Assembly: GCA_958510825.1 (NCBI GenBank) | Contig: OY294049.1 | Span: forward strand, 24,876,945 to 24,940,944 | Origin: Brachypterus glaber | Taxonomy: Eukaryota; Arthropoda; Insecta; Coleoptera; Kateretidae | Length of the DNA stretch: 64,000 nt | Direction: 5' to 3' | Shown: positions 22,404 through 32,802 of the stretch, piece by piece | Layout: each line of letters starts with the position of its first letter | Numbering within the stretch: position 1 is the first letter of the stretch | Made by a program: the position numbers and the translations under genes | The notes under the pieces: generated by a model | The model's database searches: none | What the model saw: only the letters and a program-made list of their open reading frames with translations | Told to the model about the DNA's origin: nothing

Positions 22404-23513
22404 ATGACGGATGATAGGACCTTGAACTGTGTTTGTACTCTTTCAATTAACAGCAGAACAAAAACAATCAAATGCGATGAATGTCAGTTTTTTTTCCATA
22501 TAAGCTGTGTGGATTTCCCTGCTGATATACTTAAATCTATAAATAAGGTGGCAGGCTTAATTTGGAAATGTCCAAACTGCATGAAAAATCCCTTTAATAA
22601 GAAAATCGAAGATAAACTCAATGAAACTTTATTAAAGTTTGAAAATTGCGTATCCTCGCTTAAATCTGAGTTCCTGGGAAGCATTAGCGACATAGTTAAT
22701 GTGCCAAATAGCAATATTTTGAAAAACCCTGGTAAAAAACTGTACTCTACTGCTGCCAAACCTAAACCTGCTTTAATAATTCAACCTAAAGACCAGGAGC
22801 AATAAAATATAGCCACAAAAAATGATGTATTAAATAACATTAATCCTATTCAGGCCAATGTTCAACTTTCTGGTGTAAAAACTCTAAAAAATGGAGGTTT
22901 AATTATTGGATGTGAGGATGTTTCGGAATTTCAAAAACTTGCATCTGAGAAGCTAGGAGACAAATACGAAATTAAAGTGACAAATCAATTTTACCCGAAG
23001 ATACGATTAACTGGAATGACTGAAAAATTCGAACCTGCTGATATTATAAAATATATTAAACATCAAAATCCAGGTTTAATTAGTGACAGTTTTTATTGTA
23101 AAATTAATGAAGTTAAATCTATTAAAAGGCGAGCAGATATTTATCAAGCCATATTGCAGATAGATGTCGTAACATATAACAATATTATGTCTACTGGTAA
23201 GGGTAAGTTATTCCTAGGCTATGACTCTTGCAGTGTTTTTGATGCTATTAATATTACAAGGTGTTTTAAATGTAGTGGTTTTCACCACGTTTCTAAGGAC
23301 TGTAAAAGTTCTGAACCTTTTTGTCCAAGATGTGGGCTTAACCACTTAATTAATAGCTGCAAATCAACCAATTTAAAATGTGTAAATTGCTTTAATCATA
23401 ATAAAGACAAAAATACAAACTTAGATACTAATCACGCTGCATGGGATTCAAATTGTCCTATTTTTATAGATAAAGTAAACGAATTGAAATCCTCTCTAAT
23501 TTTTTCGAAGTAG
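22404..23513 (+). pseudogene. LINE ORF1: PHD finger plus zinc knuckles
   Basis: ORF1 (gag-like) protein, whose role in this group is RNA binding in the ribonucleoprotein. ATG at 22404. An N-terminal C4HC3 PHD-type finger is formed by C9, C11, C24, C27, H32, C35, C56 and C59. A TAA at 22803-22805 breaks the frame at codon 134, but the same frame continues open to 23511-23513, so the downstream stretch is the same gene and not a new ORF. Three C-terminal zinc-binding motifs follow: CFKCSGFHHVSKDC (C-x2-C-x4-H-x4-C), CPRCGLNHLINSC (C-x2-C-x3-H-x4-C), and a looser C-x2-C...H...C. The true C-terminus is probably lost in the deletion joining it to ORF2. PHD fingers in LINE ORF1 are known for several animal clades. 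Confidence 0.85.
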
Positions 23514-24513
23514 AGATCTAGTTGCTCATAATAAGACCAGAGGGGGTGGAGCTTTGATTGCGGGCCGTATAGATATGTTCAGTATGATTGAGTTAGATCT
23601 CACATTTATACGTCAAGTTGTACCTTTAATCGATATTGTTGGAGTCAAGTTTACTTACCATTTTTATTCGTTTTATGTATTTGCCTTATATATTCCTAAC
23701 AATACAGCTGCTAAGTATTTTGAAACCTTATATGATTGCCTTGAATCATTGGAGTACTTAAGTGAGACAGACGTGTATTTTGTGGGTGACTTCAATATTC
23801 CCGAATTTTATAGCTCCCTATCAAATGGATCTACAACTGAAAGGATTACCGCTTTTAATACGTTCCTAAATTTTTATGACTTGCTACAACAAAACTACGT
23901 ACTTAACGATAATGACAGATTATTGGATCTCATATTATCTAATAAAAGATGTCAAGTTGTAAGAGCAAATGACATTTTAGTGAAAGAGGACCTTCCGGAT
24001 CATCCAGCGCTAAATATATATATTAACACCTTAGTAAACAAAAAAATTCAGTCTTCCAGCTTTTCTACAGAAGTACCAAGGTATAATTTTAAAAAGGCTA
24101 ATTTTCCTGATTTGTATAGAGTACTAGCTTCCACAAACTGGTCTTTCATAGATAATATAACTGACGTTGATCAAGCCTGTGAATCCTTTCATAATAAACT
24201 TATATCATTATTTGACATATATGTACCCAAAGTAATAAGTAATAAACGAAAATATCCTCAATGGTATACTAAAGACATAATTAATGATATAAAAACGAAA
24301 AATAAACTTTGGAAATCTTATCGGAAAACTCCAAAAAATAATATATTTGGAAACTTTAAAATTTTGAGATCAAAAATTAAAAATGACCTACATAACTCTT
24401 ATAGGGCCCATCTTAAAAATATAGAACGTGATATAAAAAGTGATCCCAATAAATTTTGGTCATATGTAAACTCGAAGCGGTCCTCGGGTAATATTCCTGA
24501 TTTGCTTTTTTAA
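23500..24513 (+). pseudogene. LINE ORF2 part 1: endonuclease, N-terminus missing
   Basis: Apurinic-like endonuclease that would nick target DNA for target-primed reverse transcription. The visible part begins at about 23503 with ...DLVAHNKTRGGGALIAG, corresponding to the middle of the domain, so roughly the first 70-90 residues are deleted. Recognisable downstream: VYFVGDFNIPEF (the GDFN catalytic block), LLDLILSN, and DHPALNI (the C-terminal D-H motif). A linker follows with PQWYTKDI and FWSYVNSKR, typical before the RT. A TAA at 24511-24513 interrupts, but the reading frame is unchanged afterwards. ORF1 is in a different frame, so the deletion also fused the two genes out of frame. Confidence 0.8.
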
Positions 24514-25536
24514 AACGATATTGAGCATGATAACCCTCAAAGCATTGCAAATGCTTTTGCTTCATTTTTTCAAAAATCCTATGGAGAGCCAAGTAAACCT
24601 GAGGAATTTAAATTTGAAAGTTGCAATAATAACTTTTTTACTATAACCAAAGTTCAGGAATCTGATGTACTGTCTGCTTTAAAACGGCTTAAAGCGAAAC
24701 TTACTGCTGGGCCTGATAATATCCCGTCCTTTTTACTTAAGGACTGTGCCCCGGTTCTGTCCTTTCCTTTAACCTGTCTTTTTAATATGTCCTTAAAATG
24801 TTGTAAATTCCCTCAGATGTGGAAGCTAGCAAAAATTGTTCCAGTTTTTAAAAAGGGAGACAAAAAATATGTGGAAAATTATCGTCCCATTACGATAATA
24901 TCCAATTTTGCCAAGGTGTTTGAGATTGTTCTCCACAAATTAATTTATGCAAACATAAAACACTTGCTATCTGAAAAACAGCACGGTTTCTTAAAGGGAA
25001 GGTCAACTACAACAAATCTTTGCTGTATTACCCAATATATTTCTGACACTCTTGACAATGGGGGGCAAGTTGACGTAATCCACACTGATTTCTCTAAGGC
25101 CTTTGATGTACTTAAACACCCTATTCTCTTACAGGCAATGTATGATATGGGCTTTTCCATTCCACTTATTTATTTTTTTATTTCATATTTGCTAGAAAGG
25201 TACCTATATGTCCAATGTCACGGTGCAAAATCCTATTTTTTCTTGGCTACCTCAGGAGTTCCACAAGGATCTATTTTGGGACCCCTTCTTTTTCTTATAT
25301 TTATTAACACAATATTTAATCTTGTTTTTGTGTACGGCTTGGCTTTTGCTGACGATGCAAAGCTCTACCTGACAATAAATAGCATACTAGATTGTATAGA
25401 TCTCCAGATTGCTCTTAATAATTTAATTCAATGGTGTGAAAAAAATAAATTGCCTCTTAATGTCTCTAAATGCAAAATAATCTCATTTACTAGAAAGCTA
25501 AACACGACTATCAAATTCAAGATAAATCTATTATGA
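24514..25536 (+). pseudogene. LINE ORF2 part 2: reverse transcriptase
   Basis: Same frame as the endonuclease. RT motifs in order: KLTAGPDNIPSFLLK, KKYVENYRPITI, KQHGFLKGRSTTTNL, DVIHTDFSKAFD (first catalytic Asp), SGVPQGSILGPLLF, and LAFADDAKLYL at 25339-25365, with the FADD catalytic pair at 25345-25356. This is the full fingers-palm set of a non-LTR RT. The frame ends prematurely at 25534-25536. A shift of frame between about 25500 and 25512 moves the rest of the protein into the next frame, as shown by YQIQDKSIMRVTEIKDLGV reading on without a break. The catalytic residues look intact. Confidence 0.9.
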
Positions 25537-26165
25537 GGGTAACTGAAATTAAGGATTTGGGTGTGACATTCGATAGTAAATTAGAGTTTAACTTACACAT
25601 TGAGAATATAGTATCTTCAGCATATCGCAGCCTTGGTTTTGTTATCAGAAACTGTTATGGATTCAATGATAGAACACTTTTATTTACGCTTTTTAATACT
25701 TTTGTTTTACCTAAACTGGAATATGTAAGCATTATTTGGTGCCCTAAATATCAATATCAAATTGATAACATTGACAACATTTTAAGAAAATTTTTAAAAT
25801 TTGTAACTTTTAAAGTAGATGGTGTTTACCCGCCGGTAGGTATTGATAATAAACTTCTCTTGCGCAGATTTAACTCGACTAGTCTTCAAAATAGAAGGGC
25901 ACTTTCCTTAGTATTATTTTTATACAAACTTTTGAATTACAGAATAGACTGCTCTAAACTTTTAAGACTCGTCAGCTTACATGTACCCGCAAAGACACGT
26001 GCAAATGATACTTTTTACCTACCAAAGCCTAGGACTAACTTATTAAAAAACTCGCCAATATATAAAATGTGCTCAAATTATAATACCATTCAGTCTAAAA
26101 TTGATATTTTCTCCTGCTCTATAAGCAGTATTAAATCCGTTTATCGCCAATTAAACTTGGATTAA
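25503..26165 (+). pseudogene. LINE ORF2 part 3: C-terminal region
   Basis: Continuation of the RT polypeptide after the frameshift. TEIKDLGVTFDSKLEF...HIENIV is the conserved segment just after the palm. FVLPKLEYVSIIWCPKY is the typical thumb-adjacent block. PRTNLLKNSPIYKM near the end matches the equivalent TNYGKNS segment of the fragment at 17680. Stop at 26163-26165. There is no RNase H domain, as expected for most Jockey and CR1 elements. Confidence 0.85.
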
Positions 26166-26362
26166 TTGCGCATATTTGTAATTTTGTACTGTACACTTTC
26201 AGTGTACACTTTCAGTGTACCTTCTGTTAACTATTTTGATTATTGTATTTTTAGTACTTGCTGCTCATAGTGTTTAATTTATTTTTAGATGTTAATTTTT
26301 TTTGTTTTTATCTCTTTTTTCTTTTGTGACTCATCCTGTAATTGGTCATGTACTGTTGGATG

Positions 26363-26365
26363 TAA

Positions 26366-26404
<39 letters not shown>

Positions 26405-26407
26405 ATA
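26363..26407 (+). repeat. (AAAT)n tail of LINE
   Basis: About eleven AAAT/TAAA units ending the LINE at 22190-26407. This is the priming-end tail. Confidence 0.9.
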
Positions 26408-26445
26408 GTATATGCACCACGTATGCGAACTAAGTCTTAAGTGTT

Positions 26446-26506
26446 CGAGACTGAAGTTTTTTTGCTGAGACGGAGTCGAGGCAAAAAATCAGTCGAGAAC
26501 ACTATA
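26446..26506. repeat. Hairpin with GAGACGGAGTCGAGG loop
   Basis: 'gtgttcgagactga' pairs with 'tcagtcgagaacac', and 'ttttttgc' with 'gcaaaaaa'. It is preceded by 'tatatgcacca' and 'tatgcgaactaag', as in the 46157-46250 hairpin family. Same architecture as 9633-9713. Confidence 0.7.
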
Positions 26507-27106
26507 CTATACCTATAAGGTGAGCTAATTATTGCGATGTTCCTAATATTGGCCACGCCCTCTTAAACTTGTTAGTTCGTCCTCGGTGCCAATATATCTG
26601 TTATATCGAAAAAATGCCTATAAATAGGTTAATGTTTCGTGCTCTTCCACTATAAAAACTTGTAAAATTGTTATGTACTGACTACTGCAAGCTGGGTAGC
26701 ATCGATTATTGCAGGGCAAGAACAAACATACACTTTCTTGGTCCATATTGTGTTTTACTTAACCTTCATCCGACGGACAGGAGTTAATTTGTACCTCCGG
26801 GATGTTTTTTTTTACGTAACTATACACATATTAAAAATTAGGCATTGACCATCCGTCTACCTTCCGTTTATAGTTTTATTTATTTAATATACTGTGTTGG
26901 TTACCTCAATATTCGTTAGTTTTAATTTTATTTAAAGTTTTTTTTTCTGGGGGTCCATTTAGACCCGGGTTAGTCTTTTAGGTTTGTTAAAATTTACTTT
27001 AATTTGAACGAAAGTATTATATTCCCATACTTTTATGGTAAACAACAGGGGTTCCCCTTGCTACGAAATAATTTTGACAGCTAAACGTACTAGTTTTTGG
27101 GTTTAA
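26507..27106. other. AT-rich spacer
   Basis: 26635-26705 is the reverse complement of 2820-2865 (dispersed repeat). No gene. Confidence 0.45.
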
Positions 27107-27235
27107 GGCACATCCAGAGGCTCGCATAACAAACATACTACGAAAGTATGCCATACCGTGATTGGCTTACAATATTCATGACGGCACATCAAGCCAATCA
27201 CGGCATCGCATTCTTATGTATTATGCCCTTAGTCG
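27107..27235. mobile_element. Small MITE-like inverted repeat, copy 2
   Basis: 'atccagaggctcgcataac' at the left end matches the inverted right end of 3057-3204, and 'ggcacatcaagccaatcacg' is shared directly. An internal 13-bp inverted pair ccgtgattggctt / aagccaatcacgg forms a stem. Confidence 0.55.
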
Positions 27236-27439
27236 CTTATATTATCTCTTGCCATTGTGAATATAATTCATGAAATTATCTAAAAACCGAAACATGACGG
27301 ATGTTTTTCCTGAACTGTTAGAAGCAACCCAGGAACGGACCGAACAACAAAATGATACCATAGGGCGATGTTATATGTGAGAGTTATAAGAGAAAATTAT
27401 CGGTATAAAATAATGTTATAAGTGATTTTAAATATGGGG

Positions 27440-28920
27440 ACTGCTTGGACTCCGGGCGAAAAGTTATTTTTTGAGATTGTTCTTTAAGGACCTGTGTTCC
27501 TAATATTGCCATGTGAAGTATTTGACAACTAAAAAATGACTAAAACAAAAAAAAAACAAGAAAAGAACCTAACGAAGAAATCAGAGAGTTCTGAATTTTG
27601 GTTCTGCTTTTTATTCGAAGGAAATCGCTAGGCCGATATGAAATTGTAATCGATACGTACATGATGATGCGTGGGGATTAGTAAAAACGACAAATTGTTA
27701 TTTAAGGGCACAAATTGTATATAAATACACTGCCCAGTAAAACAGCTTTCCCATTTTTCACCTCCGCCCGTAAAATGTATTTTTTATTATCAGATTCACT
27801 TTTAGCAACCATAAAAACCTTAATATACCAATTTTCATACAGTCTCATACTTTTTAGTCCAAACGAAAACTACCCTTTACCCCTTTAGGGGTAAAGTTAT
27901 AATTTTTTATAATCAGATTCACTTTCAATAACCTCAAAAATCCCATTGTAACAATTTTCACGAAAACTACCCCCCACTCCTCAGGGGGTGGATTTAGAAA
28001 AATTTTATTATCAGATTCACTTTCAGCAACCTCAAAAACCCCAATACATCAGTTTTCACGAAAACTACCCCCACCCCTCAGGAGGTGAAATTAGAAAAAA
28101 AGTATTATCAGATTCATATTCGTCGACCACAAAAACCCCTATATACCAATTTTGATGAAAAATTAAAAATATTTAAAAACATTTACCCCCCACCCCGCGG
28201 GGGTGAAGTTAGAAAAATTTTATTATTAGATTCAATTTCAGAAACCTTGAAAACCACCATACAGCAATTTTCAAATTTTTGTAAAAAAAATCTATTTTTC
28301 CCCATTTTCCCCCCTTGCCGCACACCAATGTTCACCAAAAACAATCCGGAGCGAGAACTTTTTGTAATATACCTGTATGACAAATTTCAAGTCTCGAGCT
28401 TAAAGCGTTCTTAAGTTATCGTGCCCACAAGATTTCCCGGACAGACCGATCGACCGCTGACCGACCGACCACCGACCGACAATTTTTTTTTTGCTTGAAA
28501 TTGATTTATATCGACATAAAACGCAAAAATACACAAAAAAAATTGAAAATTTTTGCACGAATACAAGGCTTTCCGAAATTTTGAAAATGTTCAAAATGGG
28601 AAAGCAAAACAGCTGAAATTGATATTGTGCTGCAATATTTTCTTGTTAGTTTGTTCCTTACTATTACTTTCAGTACCCTGGCAATATTTGGGAGATGGGT
28701 TCCTAATATTGTCAGTATGCAATCTTTTTTAAAAAAAAGTAATTTTTTTTTGAAGCTCCTTCAGTTTATTTATTTTTTACCCATTACAATAAAGATATGT
28801 TTATTGTTAATGTAGTAAAGTTTAAGGTAATAACAAATAAATTTGAATGCAGTAAAAAATTAAATGTCTTAACAATGTTAAGTTAACATGGCAATGATTC
28901 TCTCTCAGTTTGGCACTAAA
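27440..28920 (+). repeat. Unclassified dispersed repeat, copy 3 (interrupted)
   Basis: 27440-27727 and 28606-28920 are the two halves of the repeat also seen at 7190-7500 and 19240-19720. The 878 bp between them is a minisatellite-carrying unit. Shared phrases: 'gaagaaat.agagagttct', 'attgtaatcgatacg', 'ttcctaatattgtcagtatg', 'ataaagatatgtttattgtt'. Original function unknown. Confidence 0.75.
27728..28605 (-). mobile_element. Minisatellite-carrying mobile unit, copy 3
   Basis: On the plus strand it begins CACTGCCCAGTAAAA and ends AAAATGGGAAAGC. The order is reversed relative to copies 1 and 2: minisatellite, G-rich spacer (read here as cccccttgccgca), 'gcgttcttaagttatcgtg', a GACCGACCGACC tract, and 'tttatatcgacataaaacgc'. 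It is 878 bp. Comparison with 19240-19720 and 7190-7500 shows the host repeat is uninterrupted without it, which fixes both ends to within a few AT bases. The frames 28085-28414 plus and 28183-28383 minus translate the repeat. Confidence 0.8.
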
Positions 28921-29013
28921 AAATCACAAATGTGTTTGAAGTGCTACCTAATATTGATTCAATTATTTTATAAGTAAAAAATATGAATTTTAAATTCAGA
29001 TATTTAGAGAATA

Positions 29014-29271
29014 CTACACAGAAAAAAGGATTCCTCGAACCAAATAACCGCGTCTTTCGATATGTCCAAAGCCATATTTTCTTGTTTCTAGGCTAGAATT
29101 TCGTTGAACTTGAATGAAGAGCGCGGATCTTTATTTAAAAACCCATGCTCTTCATTCAAGTACATTGAATTTGGTTCAAAGAAATGCTATGGTTGAAATA
29201 AGAGAATATGGCTTTGAACATATCGAAAGACCCGTATCATTGATTCAATAAATCTTGTTTTTCTATGTAAC
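29014..29271. mobile_element. MITE with CTACACAGAAAAA ends
   Basis: The left end CTACACAGAAAAAAG and right end CTTGTTTTTCTATGTAA are inverted. The interior arms pair over about 100 bp: 'gtctttcgatatgtccaaag' with its inverse near 29220, and 'acttgaatgaagagc' with 'gctcttcattcaagt'. The loop is about 20 bp around 29130. Non-coding miniature element. Confidence 0.75.
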
Positions 29272-30334
29272 AACTCGTGTTACTTTTTTGCAAAAATTAA
29301 AACTTTTTTATTTTCAAAGCAAACGAAAAGTGACAAGGTCAGATCACCGACCTGTGGATCACCTGAGGTCAGGTGACGGACAAACATGGTTCTTTTTCTG
29401 GAGTATGTACACATACCTACATCTATTAGGTAGCTTTAAGCTATTAGATCTTGCAAAATCATATTTCCTCTGATTACCAACTTAGGTGTATAATAATTAT
29501 ACAGCGTACATACGTAGCCAATCATGTTAAGCAGTTTATTTTCATGTTGACTAGATTATTATCAATATTAGTATAGCGACTATATTATAGCCGCTAGTTT
29601 GTATGCTATAGGTATAGCCAGAACACAACATTTATTAGTTTAAATAGAGCTTCCTTATAAAATTTTAATATAAATTAACCACCGGGTATCCTAGCTAACA
29701 CCGATCAATCGTTTTTTGGTTTTATTATTGATATCGAATTAAATTTATTTCAGTCAACAATGCTCACCCAACATTAAAAAAAGTTTTTTACTAGCTTTGG
29801 TTTCCGAGATATAGTTTCACATCATTTTTATATGCAATTTTAATTTAAATAATATTATTAGAATTTAAAAAATATTTTAATTTTTTATACATGTCAAATT
29901 TCAGTCATATGTTTGTTAACTAGTTTTGGGACGCTGAGACCGAATCTGGCTCCAAAATGTTTCTATTACCTCAGACTTTTGAGAATAATAAGGTGAAAAT
30001 GCCAAAAACATATTATTTTAGCCCTCGTTTGTTTTAAAATCATAGGTGAAAAATATTTTGTGGACAAATTTAAATTTAGCGAATTAGCATTAGTTTGGAC
30101 TTTTGACAACTTTAAAATAGTTAAAATATATAGAAAAACTAGGGAAAAATATAAAAAACAAAAAATGGAACCTGTAATACAACTTGTAGTGGACCCCATT
30201 ACAGCAGTAAGGTTAATTACTGAGAGTGGTGAGTTCTTCCTTTATTTTTAATTTTATTTTTAACATGTTTGTTTTTCATTCGTTTGTATTGTAATTTATA
30301 GTATTAATAAGAATTTTATCTCTGATTGTTATAG
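29272..30334. other. AT-rich spacer
   Basis: Frames 29966-30199 minus and 30060-30251 plus overlap each other and match nothing I recognise. No repeat identified, although the end leads into the hammerhead-like motif at 30335. Confidence 0.4.
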
Positions 30335-30378
30335 CCCAGATGAAGTGCAAATACATGCACGAAACGTAGGAAACCTAC
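30335..30378 (+). ncRNA. Degenerate hammerhead-like motif
   Basis: The order is 'cagatgaa', then a stem 'gtgc...tgcac' around 'aaataca', then 'gaaac', then the short palindrome 'gtaggaaacctac'. The hammerhead core is CUGANGA - stem II - GAAA. Here the first block is CAGATGA (one core change), so self-cleavage is doubtful. Such motifs occur in the terminal repeats of Penelope-like retroelements. Confidence 0.35.
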
Positions 30379-31189
30379 TAATTTGTTTTTCTTCGATATC
30401 CTATATCTCACGACTGCCATACTATTTATACATAAGGATACGACAAGCATAATAATTTATAATAAAACTGTTTTACAATTAAGCTTATTGTAACACGCAA
30501 ACCAAAACTACAAAAACGTAATTATGAAACGAAAATAGATAAAAATAGTAATGAACTTTAATATTTAATGACGTCTAATAAGAATTAAAATAAATGTATT
30601 CAAGAAATATTTTCGTAAATTACAAGTTATAATTTATAAGTGATTTAATATTTAAATGTTATTCATGAGGTTATCTAGACTCTACAGTGTCTGAAAGGTT
30701 ATGAAACGTTAAAAACCCCGTTAAAATGAACTCCTGAACATCTGAAAGCACCTGAAAAAGTATCCCCGTTTATATTTTCTATGTAAATAAATGTAGATCA
30801 GTTTCTGTATCCAACAACTAGAGCATACATATTCAATAGGCGGCAGGATATACACGGCACAGGTTGATCATGGCTGGAACGACTATATTTTAGCTTAAAA
30901 TCCTGAAATCCCTGTAAAAGTGGCGGCACCACGTTTAAAAAATGCAGGACTGGTATATAGACTGGGGCAAAAAAAAAATCAATAGTCATTTTTAGAACTA
31001 GAGAGTTTTAATACCTAGTCAAGTAACTAGATATTAGCACCAAATATAGTTTAATATAAAAATAAAAGTAAAAAAACACTTGATCTGATAAAAACATAAG
31101 GTTAATTTGTACAATGTTTTGCCCCCCTTGCCGTACGCTAGTGTTAACTATATATGATATGACGCATATAACAAAAGTCCTGAATCGTT
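30379..31189. other. AT-rich spacer
   Basis: Nothing recognised. The minus-strand frame 30798-30989 has no domain. Confidence 0.4.
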
Positions 31190-31340
31190 TGGTAAAAATC
31201 CTTTTTAGATCGGACATTTCGTTAAAAAGTTAAAAGGTTTATAAGCAGACAGACAGACAGACAGACACCCAATTTTTTCAAATTTTCTCAACGTTTCATG
31301 ACATTCTAAACCCGTAAATGCAAAAAAATAGTTATTTCTG
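31190..31340. repeat. Dispersed repeat with GACAGACAGACAG tract
   Basis: Matches 16490-16660: 'cggacatttcgtt.aaaagtt', the CAGA run, 'ttctcaacgtttcatgacat'. Unclassified. Confidence 0.6.
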
Positions 31341-31536
31341 TATTAAGAGCGCAAAATTACTCATTTTTTCTTGAGCGTGGCTGATTGAGGCGTCTAGCCG
31401 AGATCAGCAATCACGTGAAAGCAGAAATTACATTTTGCGCTCGTAATAAAAACAACATTTTTTGTACGATCTAAAATAAATAAATATATAAATTTCAGGC
31501 AGTAAATTTATAACCTTACAAGGTCGCAGCACTCAC

Positions 31537-31593
31537 AATTTTCTGCAAATCTGGTGGTTTAGAAGTAAAATCCTCATCACTGTCACTCTCCAT
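31537..31593 (-). CDS. Possible first coding exon, unknown gene
   Basis: On the minus strand an ATG (31593-31591) opens MESDSDEDFTSKPPDLQKI, followed immediately by GTGAGT, a good splice-donor match, after a complete codon. The acidic serine-rich N-terminus resembles the starts of many nuclear or transposase proteins, but I do not recognise this one. The upstream sequence has 'gaaggaattATGG', a fair initiation context, and lies at the edge of repeats. No second exon was found in the window, so this may be the remnant of a transposon gene or chance. Confidence 0.3.
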
Positions 31594-31913
31594 AATTCCT
31601 TCAAGACAAAAAATATATAACACACAAATATTTAGCACAAGAAATTGAGATTTGATTCAAAATAAATAATAATAATATATCAAAAAAAAATGGCGGAATA
31701 CAACATCTTGTAGCATATACTTCACAGCTGTTTTACAACATGCCTACACTCTAGCGCGCAAATTTCAATTTTGCGCTTGCTGTCATGGTAACGACCAGAA
31801 AAGTAAAATGCTAAGAAATAGGTTATTTTGAGATCTGAAAACTTCATTTGTTTTTGTAGTAACTTTTCTATTAGATCGAAAAAAAATATTTTTCAGTCGA
31901 TTTAAATAACGGA
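31594..31913. other. Spacer, possible 5' flank of the exon
   Basis: Contains 'gcgcgcaaatttcaattttgcgc', a local inverted repeat, near 31755. No gene. Confidence 0.35.
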
Positions 31914-32802
31914 TGTTACACACGTAAAAAAATATGATCATGGTAGTCTGGAAACTATTTTTAGCTCAACTAAGACCTAAGTTTTTTTTCATAATTTAAT
32001 TATTTAGAGATTTGTAATTTTTTAAGACCAAATTTAAAAAAACCTATAGATGCGTTTTTGAGAAAAAAACGATTTTCATTTGTTTTGAGAAAAAAATATG
32101 AGATTTAAAAATTATTTATAAGATCAGATTTTACATCAAAAAGTATGGAAAAAAGTTTTTATGGCTTCTCAGGGGAGCTAGAGCACATTTAAGGGGCATT
32201 TCTAGAATATTATTCACTTCATAACTCAGGAAGGGTTTAACTTATGATTTAATTTTTTTACTGTAGTATGGAACCAATAAACATTATCATTTTATGACAT
32301 AAAAAAATTAATGTTGAACCAGGGACGGAGCTATTTTATAGATAAATTAAAGGCACCCATTACCTACGGCCCTGGCCAAAAAGTTAATTTTAATAAAACG
32401 TTAAATGTTGAAAACCAAAAAAAGTCCAAACCAATAAATGGTTCTATACTACAATAAAAATTTCATGTCGATAAGTTAAACCGTTCCTGAGATATGAAGT
32501 AATAAATATTCTAAAAATACCCTTTAAAAGTACGCTAGCTCCCTTAAAAAGCGATTTAGCTCAAACGTATATAAAATCTAAATATCTAAAATAATTTTTA
32601 AATATATCATTTTTGTTTGTTAAAACCAATGAAAATCGTTTTCCTGCAAGACCAATCGATAGATTTTTTTTTTAATTTTCTCTTAAAAAGATGTTAAAAG
32701 CCTAAATAATTAACTTATGAAAAAAAAAACTTGGGTTATATGAAAGTTCGGCTAAAAATTGTTTACAGACCAGTATAATGATACTTTGAACACTGTGTTA
32801 CA
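31914..32802. mobile_element. Foldback element with ~430-bp arms
   Basis: The left end TGTTACACACG and right end CACTGTGTTACA are inverted. The arms pair almost throughout: 'ttagctcaactaagacc' with the inverse of 'tatgaaagttcggctaa', 'ttttttttcataa' with its inverse near 32720, and 'attcacttcataactcagga' with 'cctgagatatgaagtaat'. The unpaired centre is about 32335-32390. Non-coding. It belongs to the same structural class as 14345-15090 but is unrelated in sequence. Confidence 0.75.

Larger units (their letters stand above)
22190..26407 (+). mobile_element. Decayed Jockey/CR1-group LINE, nearly full length
   Basis: The most complete element in the window. Order: putative 5' UTR (about 22190-22403), ORF1 with PHD finger and zinc knuckles, a truncated endonuclease, reverse transcriptase, C-terminal region, a 3' UTR containing a duplicated 'tgtacactttcag', and an (AAAT)n tail at 26363-26407. 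Coding capacity is broken by an in-frame stop in ORF1, an internal deletion at the ORF1/ORF2 junction, an in-frame stop between endonuclease and RT, and a frameshift after the RT. The 5' boundary is uncertain and no target duplication was found. The bases after the tail (agtatatgcacc) match the start of a hairpin repeat at 46157, so it appears to have landed in or beside such a copy. Not active as it stands. Confidence 0.85.

Noticed and set aside
22977..23513. Separate gene starting at 22977
   Set aside because: It is in the same frame as ORF1 from 22404 and begins at GTG after an in-frame stop; it is the second half of ORF1.
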